A DNA stretch of 64,000 bases from Alphaproteobacteria bacterium (GCA_015062345.1 SUUV01000002.1:1-64000), one strand, 5' to 3'; shown: positions 30,728-40,647, counted from the first letter of the stretch. Notes: a model not told the origin generated them from the sequence alone. Program-made: numbers and translations.

Positions 30728-32125
30728 TCAACTATCTTGTCCGTACATTGCCGAGCTTTTATTTAAGGTATAAATTTCATTATCAGTCGGCAGATTATAG
30801 TAAACATATTCTACATTTGATAACTCATTGCCAAATTGCAAAACCTGACGACTTAAATTGTGCATAAATACGGCCCGCATAGTGTTATCTAATCTTTGTG
30901 AAAATTTATTTTTAAAATCAGGTGATGTGATTATATTGGCTATCATAATGCCACCGTTTTTAAGATGATTTTTTACCATTTGAAAAAAATCTGCCGTTAC
31001 AAAATTCAGCGGAATGCTTTGCACCGAAGAAAACACATCAACCACAATTAAATCATATTTATTTTTATCATTTAGCATAAAAAGATACGCATCTTGGTAA
31101 ATAAACTTTTTGTTTTTGCTTAACGGCTTTTGTAAAAACTTTTCTTCCGCTATTGTTTGCAATTTTTTTTCAACATCTAAAAATGTATAATTGTTTTTTG
31201 TATCGTCAATTCCAACCGTAAAACCACCGGCTCCCAAAACTAAAATGTCATAAATTTTATCATCGTTCATTGTTTTTATGAAATTATCGTTGATAAATTT
31301 TATGTAGTTAAACATCAAAGAACTGTCTGCGGAAATTTTTGATGAATGTGAACCGTTAATTTTCATCAATAAAGATTGAGCTTGGTTGCCAACAACATCT
31401 TCGGGAACAATTTCAAGTCTTGAAACAGCATCGTCTTTTATCAAATAATTTGTGCCATATATCAAGTTTTCGTTGTTGAGCAAGTAGCAAAAAATTAAAA
31501 AAACAATAAGCAATATTAACGAGGGCAGTTTTTCTTTTTTGTGGCATATAATCAATAAGCAAGCAGATGTTAAACCGACCAAAACCATAATGGTTGCACT
31601 TACCGAAAGAAAAGGCATCAAAACAAGGGTGGTACCGATAGAACCGGCAACACTGCCGAATGTGTCAACTGCCATAAATCTGCCGGTATAATTTGTATCA
31701 TAACGATGTATAATCCGGCCGATTGCCGATGTGATAAAGCCCATAAACACAGACGGAACAGCAATAAAAAACAAACAATATAAACTAACCGGAAGCAAAA
31801 AGCCTTTTATATTTAAAAAGTATAGAAAAATAAAATACACTTCCATAACATAATATGATGAAGCAACAACAAAAATTATGCCTAAAACAACAATCATCTT
31901 TTGTATCAATTTACGAAGTTTGTTTTTGCTTAGATTTATTACTGAGCCTAAATAATAGCCAAGGCTCATAAACATCAAAATAAAAGTGATGACAATTGAA
32001 GTAATTAAGGTGTTAGAGCCGACAAAATTAATCAACTGTCTTAGAACAATCAGCTCAAAAGAAAGGCTTGAATAACCCAACAAAAAAACAACGGCAAGTA
32101 GAGAAAATTTTAATTTGTTCGTCAT
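30728..32125 (-). CDS. membrane protein fused to a spermidine synthase-like domain
   Basis: N-terminal multi-TM region; C-terminal ILVLGAGGFTVGIDDT...DLIVVDVFSSVQSIPLNFVTADFF. Confidence 0.75.
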   Translation of the reverse strand: MTNKLKFSLLAVVFLLGYSSLSFELIVLRQLINFVGSNTLITSIVITFILMFMSLGYYLGSVINLSKNKLRKLIQKMIVVLGIIFVVASSYYVMEVYFIFLYFLNIKGFLLPVSLYCLFFIAVPSVFMGFITSAIGRIIHRYDTNYTGRFMAVDTFGSVAGSIGTTLVLMPFLSVSATIMVLVGLTSACLLIICHKKEKLPSLILLIVFLIFCYLLNNENLIYGTNYLIKDDAVSRLEIVPEDVVGNQAQSLLMKINGSHSSKISADSSLMFNYIKFINDNFIKTMNDDKIYDILVLGAGGFTVGIDDTKNNYTFLDVEKKLQTIAEEKFLQKPLSKNKKFIYQDAYLFMLNDKNKYDLIVVDVFSSVQSIPLNFVTADFFQMVKNHLKNGGIMIANIITSPDFKNKFSQRLDNTMRAVFMHNLSRQVLQFGNELSNVEYVYYNLPTDNEIYTLNKSSAMYGQDS

Positions 32126-33082
32126 TTATAACCCTAATTTGTTTTTTATAAATTTCTCTAATGATTTTTCGTCTCGCCACATAATTTTGATATTAAGCAC
32201 ATTTATATGTTGCTTGATATCCGAAGGAATTTTTACATAGTCCTTGGATGTGGTAAATATAGCCAGATTTTCTTTTTTTGCTTCATCAATAATGCTCATT
32301 AAATCTTCTTTTGTATAAAAATGATGGTCGGGAAAATCTTTTGTTCTTACAACATCTAAACCCACATTTTTAAGCGATTGATAAAGTTTTTCGGGATATC
32401 CGATACCGGCAAAAGCATATACTTTTGAGTTTGTAACTTTTGGCTTATCTTCTGTTATATCGGCAAAAAATATCGGTAAGTCGGTTTTGTGGGATAAATT
32501 TGTTTTATCATCACCTATTACAATGAGGGCATCGGCTCTTTTTATACCGCCGGCAAAAGTTTCACGCAACGGACCGGCCGGAATGACTGCGCCATTACCG
32601 ATACCGAATTTACCGCTAAAGACCAAAAATGAAATGTCCTTATACAAACTCGGATTTTGAAACCCATCGTCCATTACCAAAATATCAGCTCCGTTATCTA
32701 AAGCCTGCTTGGCGGCTTTTGCTCTGTCGGCATTGATGCAAACAGGAGCAACCTCAGATAACAACAACGGCTCATCACCAACCTCATCAGGAGTATGAAT
32801 TTGTTTGTTTACAACAACACCGCTTAATTTTCCGCCATATCCTCGAGATATAAAAAACGGATTTTTGCCGTATTTTTTTAGCATCTGCACTATTGCAATC
32901 GATACCGGAGTCTTTCCTGTACCTCCGGCGGTTAAATTTCCGATGCATATCACCGGTAAGCCGGATTTATAGGGCTTTTTAAGTTTAATTCTTAGTATTG
33001 TGGCAAAACAATAAAGCCAACCTAACGGTAACAAAATATAATAAAAAATATTTTTTTTGTTCCAAAAGGTTGGCGTTTTCAT
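32126..33082 (-). CDS. lpxK: tetraacyldisaccharide 4'-kinase
   Basis: VICIGNLTAGGTGKTPVSIAI; ILVMDDGFQNPSL. Confidence 0.97.
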   Translation of the reverse strand: MKTPTFWNKKNIFYYILLPLGWLYCFATILRIKLKKPYKSGLPVICIGNLTAGGTGKTPVSIAIVQMLKKYGKNPFFISRGYGGKLSGVVVNKQIHTPDEVGDEPLLLSEVAPVCINADRAKAAKQALDNGADILVMDDGFQNPSLYKDISFLVFSGKFGIGNGAVIPAGPLRETFAGGIKRADALIVIGDDKTNLSHKTDLPIFFADITEDKPKVTNSKVYAFAGIGYPEKLYQSLKNVGLDVVRTKDFPDHHFYTKEDLMSIIDEAKKENLAIFTTSKDYVKIPSDIKQHINVLNIKIMWRDEKSLEKFIKNKLGL

Positions 33083-33099
33083 TTTAACATCCTGTTTTC

Positions 33100-34365
33100 T
33101 TAATCAAGATAGCATTGGATTTTTTCAACAATGCCGTCTAAAACTTTGGCTTCGCCATATGCCCAGTTGTAAGCAAGTGAGCGTTTGGCTTCCAAAAGTT
33201 CCGGATTGGTAAGCAGGTTTTCGACCATTGCCATTAAGTCAATCACATCATTGACCTGAATGATACCATCGGCTTTTTTGGCTCTGTTGACGGCATCGGT
33301 AAAGTTATGCATATGCGGACCGACAATTACGGCATCACGACAACGAGAAGGTTCCATAAAGTTTTGACCGCCATGCGGAATGAGTGAACCGCCGATAAAC
33401 ACCAAATCAAACAAATCATACCAAATGCCTAACTCACCAATGGTGTCAGCAATGTAAACATTGGTATCGGAAGTGATTTTTTCACCGGCAGAACGCAAAG
33501 ATACCTTTAAACCCAGTTCATTTTGCAATCTGTTCTTAATTTCAATGCCTCTGTGCGGATGACGAGGAGCAATAAAGGTCAACACATTGGGGATTTTCTT
33601 GTTTAAATCTTTTAAGAACTTACCGATTCTGAATTCCTCATCTTCATGAGTGGAGCTTACAAGCCAAGTTGTACGATTGCCGATTTGTTCGGCAATTTCT
33701 TTTTTCTTTTCTTCATCAATAGGCAAAGGAAGACCTGCATATTTTAAGTTGCCCAAGCATAAAGTGTTTTTTGCCCCTAAAACTCTTAAACGATATTCAT
33801 CTTGGTCCGATTGTCCCAAACACAGTGTAAAACAATCTAAAATTTCCTTAATGGCAAATTCAAACTGTTGCCATCTTTTGAACGATTTATTGGAAATTCT
33901 GCCGTTAACCAAAATCAGCGGAATGTTCTTTCTTTTGATGCAAGAAAGTGTTGACGGCCAAAATTCGGACTCAAACCACAAAGCAATGTCAGGACGCCAA
34001 TGTCTTATAAATCTGGTTGCAAATGTAGGATTTTCAATCGGCAAATATTGATGAAATGCGCGTTCAGGCAAGCGTTTTGCCATAATTTCCGCAGATGTTG
34101 TAGTACCCGTTGTTACCATAATATGCGCATCTTGATATGTTTCAAGTAACTTTTGAATTAGCGGTAACATCGAAATAGATTCACCCACAGATGCGCCGTG
34201 CATCCAAATAAGTTTTCCTTCGGGACGAGGTTTTGATGGACGACCGATTCGTTCGTTGAAGCGTTTTATATCTTCTTTTCCGTTCTTTTTGCGTTTTTCA
34301 ATATATGGCTTAATAACAAGCGGATATAAAATACGAAGCAGAGTATTATAGATTCTAATCAACAT
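33100..34365 (-). CDS. waaA: 3-deoxy-D-manno-octulosonic acid transferase
   Basis: WMHGASVGES, FESEFWPSTL, GGSLIPHGGQNFMEPSRCRDAVIVGPHMHNF. Start set at MLIRIYNTLLRI to avoid overlap with the upstream gene. Confidence 0.96.
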   Translation of the reverse strand: MLIRIYNTLLRILYPLVIKPYIEKRKKNGKEDIKRFNERIGRPSKPRPEGKLIWMHGASVGESISMLPLIQKLLETYQDAHIMVTTGTTTSAEIMAKRLPERAFHQYLPIENPTFATRFIRHWRPDIALWFESEFWPSTLSCIKRKNIPLILVNGRISNKSFKRWQQFEFAIKEILDCFTLCLGQSDQDEYRLRVLGAKNTLCLGNLKYAGLPLPIDEEKKKEIAEQIGNRTTWLVSSTHEDEEFRIGKFLKDLNKKIPNVLTFIAPRHPHRGIEIKNRLQNELGLKVSLRSAGEKITSDTNVYIADTIGELGIWYDLFDLVFIGGSLIPHGGQNFMEPSRCRDAVIVGPHMHNFTDAVNRAKKADGIIQVNDVIDLMAMVENLLTNPELLEAKRSLAYNWAYGEAKVLDGIVEKIQCYLD

Positions 34366-34384
34366 CAATTTAGTTCCTTTTATT

Positions 34385-35113
34385 TTAGTTAACTTTTTTG
34401 CGTTTGTTTTTAGGTAATGTCCCTTTCGGAATATACGGCATATTAAGTTCTTTGTCAATTTGCCATGTGAGGTTGTTAAGAGCATTTTCAATTTTTAAGC
34501 GATATGATTCCAAATCTTCCTTTGAAGCATTTTTATCAATTAAAAAAGGCTCGGTTACGGCACAAATGCCTTTGCTAAACGGCTTTGGCACAAACATTTT
34601 ATCCCAACTTTGCTCAATAATAACCGAATTTTTTATGCTGTAAGTTACACCGATAACCGGAATGGCAGCTTTTTGAGCATAATATACAGGGCTTAAAGAC
34701 ATTGTCATTGAGGGGCCTCTCGGACCATCGGGAATAATGGCAATTGTGGTACCGTTTTTTAGCTCTTTCATAATGGAAACAGCAGCCCCTTTGGCATTTT
34801 CATTGGTGGAGCCGTCAATGCTACCGATACCGAATTTTTTTAAAATAGCGGCAATTAATTGTCCGTCACGATGAGGTGAAACCAAAGCTTTTAATTTTTT
34901 TCGTTTATCCCAAAACGGAGGTATCATCGGAGCTCTGCCATGCCATGCAACAAAAATTACACTGCCGTATTTTTCCAAGTTGTCATAAAAAGTTTCAACT
35001 CCACGCAAATCCCATCGGGTTGAGGCTTTTATGAGCCTGATATACCAATAGGCAACATAGCTTATGACATTGATGGCAAATTTAGATTTTGTAATTTTTT
35101 TTAATATAGACAT
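34385..35113 (-). CDS. lysophospholipid acyltransferase family protein (DUF374-like)
   Basis: FVAWHGRAPMIPPFW, SPHRDGQLIAAILKKFGIGSIDGST, IPDGPRGPSMTM. Confidence 0.9.
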   Translation of the reverse strand: MSILKKITKSKFAINVISYVAYWYIRLIKASTRWDLRGVETFYDNLEKYGSVIFVAWHGRAPMIPPFWDKRKKLKALVSPHRDGQLIAAILKKFGIGSIDGSTNENAKGAAVSIMKELKNGTTIAIIPDGPRGPSMTMSLSPVYYAQKAAIPVIGVTYSIKNSVIIEQSWDKMFVPKPFSKGICAVTEPFLIDKNASKEDLESYRLKIENALNNLTWQIDKELNMPYIPKGTLPKNKRKKVN

Positions 35114-35307
35114 TATGTGTTTCTGAGTTCAATTTTACAAGTTATTAACAAGCACATCATAAACATTTTTTTTAAATCTGCAATAACTTAATTAGCTTTT
35201 AACACTTAAGCCTGTGGATTAAAAAGATTTAGCATTGTCACCCTTGCCAAATGTTTATAGATTTCCTATATTATGATAAAGTAATAAATAGGGAGAAATC
35301 TTAAATT

Positions 35308-37638
35308 ATGTCCGAAAATAACGAAGATAAACAAAATAAGGCAATTCCGGTGTTGCCCTTACGAGATACGGTTGTATTCCCGAAAATGATTGTGCCGTTG
35401 TTTGTGGGGCGTCAAAAATCTATTCAGGCCTTACAGCAGGTCAACGAAATAGGCGGTAAGGTTGTTTTGGTAACCCAAAAAAAAGCCTCGATTGAAGACC
35501 CTAAAGAAAAAGATATTTACAATATCGGAACACTGGGAAGTATTTTGCAAATGCTCAAACTCCCCGACGGTACGGTTAAGGTTTTAATTGAGGGTGTAGA
35601 GCGTATCATAGTAAACAGTTTTATTGATGACGGAAACTTTATCAGTGCCAAAATTGAAGCTTTGCCTGAAGTTTCTATGGACGAACGGGAAATTGAAGTT
35701 TTATCTCGCTCGGTAATTTCGTTGTTTGAAGAATATGTAAAGGTTTCAAGAAAACTTTCTCCCGATGTGATTGTGGCCGTTCGTCAAATTGAGGATTATA
35801 GCAAGCTTGCCGATACCGTTGCCTCGCACATTACCCTTAAAACCGAAGAAAAACAACAGCTTTTGGAAGCAGAAAATTTATCGTCTCGGTTTGAAAAGCT
35901 CTTAGAGTTTATGAATTCCGAGTTGGCGATGATTGAAGTTGAAAACAAGATAAAAAATCGTGTTAAGCAACAAATGGAAAAAAGCCAAAAAGAATATTAT
36001 TTAAACGAGCAAATGAAAGCCATTCAAAAAGAGTTAAATGATGGTGATGAAGAAGATGAAATTTCGGCCTTAAAAAAACGCATTAATAATACTAAGCTTT
36101 CAAAAGAAGCCAAGGATAAGGCTTTGGCCGAATTAAGAAAGTTAAAAACTATGGGAGCGATGAGCTCCGAGGCTACCGTTGTGCGCAATTATCTTGATTG
36201 GTTGTTGGACATTCCGTGGAAAAAGCCCTCCAAAGTTAATAATGATTTGCAAAAAGCCACGCAAATTTTGGAAGCAGACCATTATGGTTTGGATAAGGTT
36301 ACCGAACGCATTGTGGAATATTTGGCCGTGCGTTCAAGAGCAGATAAAATTAAAGGGCCGATTTTGTGTTTGGTCGGACCTCCGGGGGTTGGTAAAACTT
36401 CACTGGGGCAATCCATTGCCAAGGCAACCGGCAGAAAGTTTGTCAGAGCCTCGTTAGGCGGTATGCGTGATGAGGCCGAAATTAGAGGACACAGACGCAC
36501 ATATATCGGCTCAATGCCCGGAAAAATTGTTCAGGGTATGAAAAAAGTCGGAACATCAAATCCGCTTTTCTTGCTTGATGAAATTGATAAATTGGGCAAT
36601 GATTGGCGAGGTGACCCGAGCTCGGCGCTTTTGGAAGTGTTGGACCCTGAGCAAAATTCTACTTTTAATGATCACTATTTGGAAGTAGATTATGACTTGT
36701 CCGATGTAATGTTTGTGACAACCGCAAACTCTCTTGATATGCCAAGACCGTTGCTGGATAGAATGGAAATTATCCGTTTGTCGGGTTATACCGAAGATGA
36801 AAAAATCGAAATTGCCAAACGACATTTAATTCCCAAGATTTTTGGTGAAAATGCGGTTAAATGTTCTGAGCTTTCCATCACCGATGAGGCAGTTCGTGAC
36901 ATTGTGCGCTATTACACTCGTGAAGCCGGTGTACGCAATTTGGAAAGAGAGCTTTCGGCCATTGCCCGAAAAGCCGTAAAAGAAATTTTGCTTTCAAAGG
37001 ATAAGTGTTTAAAAATTGAAGTTACGGCCGAAAATTTGGAAAAATATTTAGGTATCAAAAAGTATCATTTCGGACAAGCCGAAGAAACCGACCATATCGG
37101 TGTTACTACCGGTCTTGCGTGGACGGAAGTCGGTGGTGACATACTTTTTATTGAAGCGGTGGATATGCCCGGCAAAGGCAAGGTTATGCAAACCGGAAAA
37201 CTCGGCGATGTAATGAAAGAATCAATTGATACGGCATATTCGGTGGTAAGAGCTCGCTCAAAAGATTTAGGCATTGAGCCTGATGTGTTTGAAAAGACCG
37301 ATATTCATATCCATGTGCCTGAGGGTGCAACTCCCAAAGACGGACCATCTGCCGGTATTGCAATGTTTACAACACTTGTTTCGGTGTTTACAAAAACTCC
37401 GGTCAGAAAAGATGTAGCTATGACCGGTGAGATAACACTGCAAGGCAGAGTGCTCCCGATTGGCGGGTTAAAAGAAAAACTTTTATCAGCTTTAAGAGGC
37501 GGTATCAAAACCGTGATTATCCCCAAAGATAATGAAAAAGATTTGGCTGAAATTCCGGATAATGTAAAACAAAACTTAAAAATTGTACCGGTAAGTGAGG
37601 TCAAAGAAGTTTTAGAAATTGCCTTGAAAACTAAGTAA
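35308..37638 (+). CDS. lon: ATP-dependent protease Lon
   Basis: LVGPPGVGKTSLGQSIAKATGRKF, DGPSAGIAMFTTLVS catalytic motif; 776 aa. Confidence 0.99.
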   Translation: MSENNEDKQNKAIPVLPLRDTVVFPKMIVPLFVGRQKSIQALQQVNEIGGKVVLVTQKKASIEDPKEKDIYNIGTLGSILQMLKLPDGTVKVLIEGVERIIVNSFIDDGNFISAKIEALPEVSMDEREIEVLSRSVISLFEEYVKVSRKLSPDVIVAVRQIEDYSKLADTVASHITLKTEEKQQLLEAENLSSRFEKLLEFMNSELAMIEVENKIKNRVKQQMEKSQKEYYLNEQMKAIQKELNDGDEEDEISALKKRINNTKLSKEAKDKALAELRKLKTMGAMSSEATVVRNYLDWLLDIPWKKPSKVNNDLQKATQILEADHYGLDKVTERIVEYLAVRSRADKIKGPILCLVGPPGVGKTSLGQSIAKATGRKFVRASLGGMRDEAEIRGHRRTYIGSMPGKIVQGMKKVGTSNPLFLLDEIDKLGNDWRGDPSSALLEVLDPEQNSTFNDHYLEVDYDLSDVMFVTTANSLDMPRPLLDRMEIIRLSGYTEDEKIEIAKRHLIPKIFGENAVKCSELSITDEAVRDIVRYYTREAGVRNLERELSAIARKAVKEILLSKDKCLKIEVTAENLEKYLGIKKYHFGQAEETDHIGVTTGLAWTEVGGDILFIEAVDMPGKGKVMQTGKLGDVMKESIDTAYSVVRARSKDLGIEPDVFEKTDIHIHVPEGATPKDGPSAGIAMFTTLVSVFTKTPVRKDVAMTGEITLQGRVLPIGGLKEKLLSALRGGIKTVIIPKDNEKDLAEIPDNVKQNLKIVPVSEVKEVLEIALKTK

Positions 37639-37643
37639 CAAAC

Positions 37644-37676
37644 AAAGGCTCTTGAACAAAATCAGGAGCCTTTTTT
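37644..37676 (+). terminator. Rho-independent terminator of lon
   Basis: AAAGGCTCTTGAACAAAATCAGGAGCCTTTTTT. Confidence 0.8.
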
Positions 37677-37702
37677 ACGGTTTAATCCATATATTTTAAT
37701 GA

Positions 37703-38182
37703 TTAGTATGTGTATGTTACGGTAAATGAACCGGTATATTCTCCTGCTTTGACTTCTGCCGGAATTCTTAAGGTAGATGAAATAATACCCCTGCCACTAC
37801 CACATTGATCACCTACAGCACCATAAGCACTAGCAGACATAGTATCACCTGAACTGTTTGTTAATACAAAATCATTAATATCTATTTCTTCATCCCAAAG
37901 AGTGTTACCATCTGAAGCGGTACAACAAGTATAACTTTTACCACTAACAGAAATAAGGTCATCATATGAGGAAACAAACTCTTGAATAGGAATTTCTCCA
38001 TCAATTTCTATGTCTGAATTACCCTGTTTAACAACAATTGTACCCCAATCCATATCATCACACTCAAAAGTACCTGCGACTTCAATTGTTGCCTTAGCTG
38101 TTACTTCAGCATAGTCGGTTGTTGCATTTGCTGATGTTGCAGCCAAGAGGGCAGCTGCCGATAAAAGAAAATATTTTCTCAT
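37703..38182 (-). CDS. DUF4402-like secreted protein, paralog E
   Basis: MRKYFLLSAAALLAATSANATTDYAEVTAKATIEVAGTFECDDMDWGTIVV...IPAEVKAGEYTGSFTVTYTY. Confidence 0.8.
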   Translation of the reverse strand: MRKYFLLSAAALLAATSANATTDYAEVTAKATIEVAGTFECDDMDWGTIVVKQGNSDIEIDGEIPIQEFVSSYDDLISVSGKSYTCCTASDGNTLWDEEIDINDFVLTNSSGDTMSASAYGAVGDQCGSGRGIISSTLRIPAEVKAGEYTGSFTVTYTY

Positions 38183-38247
38183 TTTTTAATTCCTTTACAA
38201 AAATTCAGTTTAAGTACATTTGAAAGGTGCAAAAAATCACCTTTCAC

Positions 38248-38292
38248 ATCGCATCATAAACCGTTTTTTTTTTTTGCAAGTAAAAAGAGTCG
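38248..38292 (-). promoter_or_regulatory. poly(A)12 promoter-like block, paralog E
   Basis: T12 at 38264-38275. Confidence 0.65.
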
Positions 38293-38330
38293 TTTAAAGA
38301 ATTTAAATCAAAAATGAGGTAAAGGTGTCT

Positions 38331-38460
38331 CTCTCATCACCGACATACCAGTGCCCAAGCTTTAGCTTGGAATAGACCCGGTATCTAAGGGAATAATTTA
38401 GCTATATTACCACCTGGACTCCGGTATCTTCGTGCCGGAGTGACAATTAGGAGGCGCTTG
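38331..38460. repeat. nested-hairpin repeat module
   Basis: CATACCAGTGCCCAAGCTTTAGCTTGGAATAGACCCGG... CTCCGGTATCTTCGTGCCGGAGTGACAATTAGGAGG. Confidence 0.85.
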
Positions 38461-38626
38461 CAAAGTATGAGGCTTAAAACAAAAATCTTGTGTTTTTTAC
38501 TAATTTGAAGACACTAAAACATTTTTGTTTGCACAAAAATAAAGGGTGACAGTTTAAAGTTATTATTAATTCGAAGCAATATGACCTAACTAAAGTGTTT
38601 AAGCGGTGACTTTGTTTTTAAATATA

Positions 38627-38655
38627 AAAAAAGCTCCCGTTATGAGAGCTTTTTT
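38627..38655 (-). terminator. terminator hairpin overlapping the end of the RHH gene
   Basis: AAAAAAGCTC(CCGTTATG)AGAGCTTTTTT. Confidence 0.6.
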
Positions 38656-38864
38656 AATTGTTGTTTTAAATATTCCAAAATATAAACTCTGATTGCACTT
38701 GATAAATTTTTGTTTTCATCACGATTTATATCAATTTTGCTTACTAAGGCATTGATACTTTGGTTATTTTCTTTGGCTATGCTAAGCAAAACTTCATAAA
38801 ATTCTTCTTCCAAAGTGATACTCGTGTAATGTCTGCCGGCAATGACAACGGAAATTTTTTTCAT
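38640..38864 (-). CDS. ribbon-helix-helix-like protein (RHH_4-type)
   Basis: MKKISVVIAGRHYTSITLEEEFYEVLLSIAKENNQSINALVSKID, an alphaproteobacterial RHH pattern; directly downstream of sspB. Confidence 0.75.
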   Translation of the reverse strand: MKKISVVIAGRHYTSITLEEEFYEVLLSIAKENNQSINALVSKIDINRDENKNLSSAIRVYILEYLKQQLKKLS

Positions 38865-38865
38865 C

Positions 38866-39333
38866 TTATTTCTTTCGGAAACTGTCAATGGAAATAACCT
38901 CTGCCGGAGTAGAGTTCAAAGTTTCTTTTTCATCAACTTCAATATCTTCAAGGCGAGTTGCTTTGTCGCTTTCTTCAAAGTTAAAACTCAAACCGAATTT
39001 GGCATAAGGGTCGGCAAAATATGTAATGGCGGCAAACGGCACAACCAAACGGTGAGGGACTCCGCCAAAGGTTAAAACAACCGAAAACTTATCATCGCTA
39101 ACCTCTAAACCTGAAAATTGATGTTGCAAGACAATAGTCATATTTTCCGGATATTGAATTTTTAACATTTGCGGAATTTCAACTTCATCAAAATTTGTTT
39201 TGAATGTAATGTAATAATGGTTTTCCCCCGGTAAACCTTGCTTGGAAGCAATTTTTAAGGCATCAACCACAACCCCCATCAGATGTTTGCTGATTAATTT
39301 GTCATAATCAATTTCAGAAATATAGTCTTGCAT
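38866..39333 (-). CDS. sspB: SspB-alpha-like ClpXP adaptor
   Basis: MQDYISEIDYDKLISKHLMGVVVDALKIASKQGLPGENHYYITFKTNFDEVEIPQ...LTFGGVPHRLVVPFAAITYFADPYAKFGLSF. Confidence 0.9.
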   Translation of the reverse strand: MQDYISEIDYDKLISKHLMGVVVDALKIASKQGLPGENHYYITFKTNFDEVEIPQMLKIQYPENMTIVLQHQFSGLEVSDDKFSVVLTFGGVPHRLVVPFAAITYFADPYAKFGLSFNFEESDKATRLEDIEVDEKETLNSTPAEVISIDSFRKK

Positions 39334-39364
39334 TTTTATCCTCAATTTAATAAGCACATATAAA

Positions 39365-39905
39365 AATGAGCCGTTCTGTTGCTAGGTGGCTCATTCCCCA
39401 CTTTTAACAAACCAATGTCAAAAGAATTTTGAATTTGTTGCTATCGCCTAAATTAAGCAGCTACTGCAACAGGTGCAAAATTATCATTTGCGTTCATTTA
39501 TTTTGAACCGATAACGGTGGTATCTTGCCGAACACAGCAAAAGTATCTTTATTATATACTGTCTAACCTGTTTCACCCCCATAAAAATCGTATAAGTACT
39601 TTCATGCTTGCAACTTTTTATACTCGTGTACCTTTTTGTACACTTCGTATAAAAAATTTCGGCGCAGCAAAGCACTTATCCGCTTTTTGTTTTTAAGTAC
39701 TTTCATGCTTGCAACTTTTTATACTCGTGTACCTCTTTGTACACTTCGTATAAAAAATTTCATCACAGCAAAGCACTTATCCGCTTTTTGTTTTTAAGTG
39801 GCAAGCACTTATATACAATATAAAATGGTGGAGGTGCCGAGTACTGCCCTCGGGTCCAATATACCTATTTCATACCGCCTCTAGTGTCATAGTCAGTTAC
39901 CTGAC
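39365..39905 (-). ncRNA. ssrA: transfer-messenger RNA, circularly permuted two-piece gene (acceptor piece 39826 to about 39905; coding piece about 39365 to 39580)
   Basis: Acceptor piece ends GGACCCGAGGGCAGTACTCGGCACCTCCACCA; coding piece begins GGGGGTG, pairing 7 bp with CACCTCC including G3-U70; tag frame 39491-39453 encodes ANDNFAPVAVAA*. Confidence 0.93.
39594..39796. repeat. two tandem copies (about 101 bp each) of a palindrome-containing repeat in the tmRNA intervening segment
   Basis: AAGTACTTTCATGCTTGCAACTTTTTATACTCGTGTACCT[T/C]TTTGTACACTTCGTATAAAAAATTTC....CAGCAAAGCACTTATCCGCTTTTTGTTTTT present twice. Confidence 0.95.
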
Positions 39906-40042
39906 AAGCATTTTATAACAACACTTTTCACATTTTTCAAGTTGTTTTTTATCGCAATATTTATCTTATGCTCAAAAAAGCACTTGATTTTCTTTTTATT
40001 ATCACCATAATGAAAAAAGTTTTTAATATGAAAGGATAAGAA

Positions 40043-40576
40043 ATGTTATTTACACTGTTTTTTCTTTTTAGTTTGTTTTTTGTAAAATCTGTTTTAGCCA
40101 ATCCGGCTTGTGCCGTGTGTACCATAGCCGTAGGTGCGTCCTTAGAAATTGCTCGCAAGCTTGGTGTTGACGATAGTGTTGTCGGTGTGTGGGCAGGTGC
40201 ATTTTTAGTGTTATTGGGTTATTGGACCATTAAATGGTTTGATAAGAAAAATTGGCACTTTAAAGGGCGTGATTTTATCATCTTGGTAACTTCAGTTGCC
40301 ATGATTGGTTTTATGTACATTAGTCAGCTTGAATATCATGCTGAGGTAATAGGAATTTTCTATCTTGACCCGTTTTTATTTAGCACCATTGCCGGTGCGG
40401 TTGTGTTGGTTTTATCGTCTGATTTTTATCAATGGATGAAGAAAAAAAATGGCGGTCACGCTCATTTTCCGTTTGAAAAAGTTTTTGTTCCGGTAGCATC
40501 GTTGTTCTTGCTTAGCGCATATTTTTATTATTTTCCGCTTTGCCAAAAAGCTGCCGAACCGTTATATAACTTTTAA
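40043..40576 (+). CDS. multi-pass membrane protein, hypothetical
   Basis: Signal/TM start MLFTLFFLFSLFFVKSVLANPACAVCTIAVGASLEIARKLGVDDSVVGVWAGAFL; several TM helices; CxxC motif. Confidence 0.7.
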   Translation: MLFTLFFLFSLFFVKSVLANPACAVCTIAVGASLEIARKLGVDDSVVGVWAGAFLVLLGYWTIKWFDKKNWHFKGRDFIILVTSVAMIGFMYISQLEYHAEVIGIFYLDPFLFSTIAGAVVLVLSSDFYQWMKKKNGGHAHFPFEKVFVPVASLFLLSAYFYYFPLCQKAAEPLYNF

Positions 40577-40619
40577 TTGTATTCTTAAATCATACATTAT
40601 ACATAAGAGAGAATCAGAA

Positions 40620-40647
40620 AGATACTCCGACTAAGTCGGAGTATCTT
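40620..40647. terminator. bidirectional terminator
   Basis: AGATACTCCGACTAAGTCGGAGTATCTT. Confidence 0.8.

Noticed and set aside
39484-39675. 63-aa minus-strand ORF
   Set aside because: Lies across the tmRNA coding piece and spacer repeat; not a protein gene.
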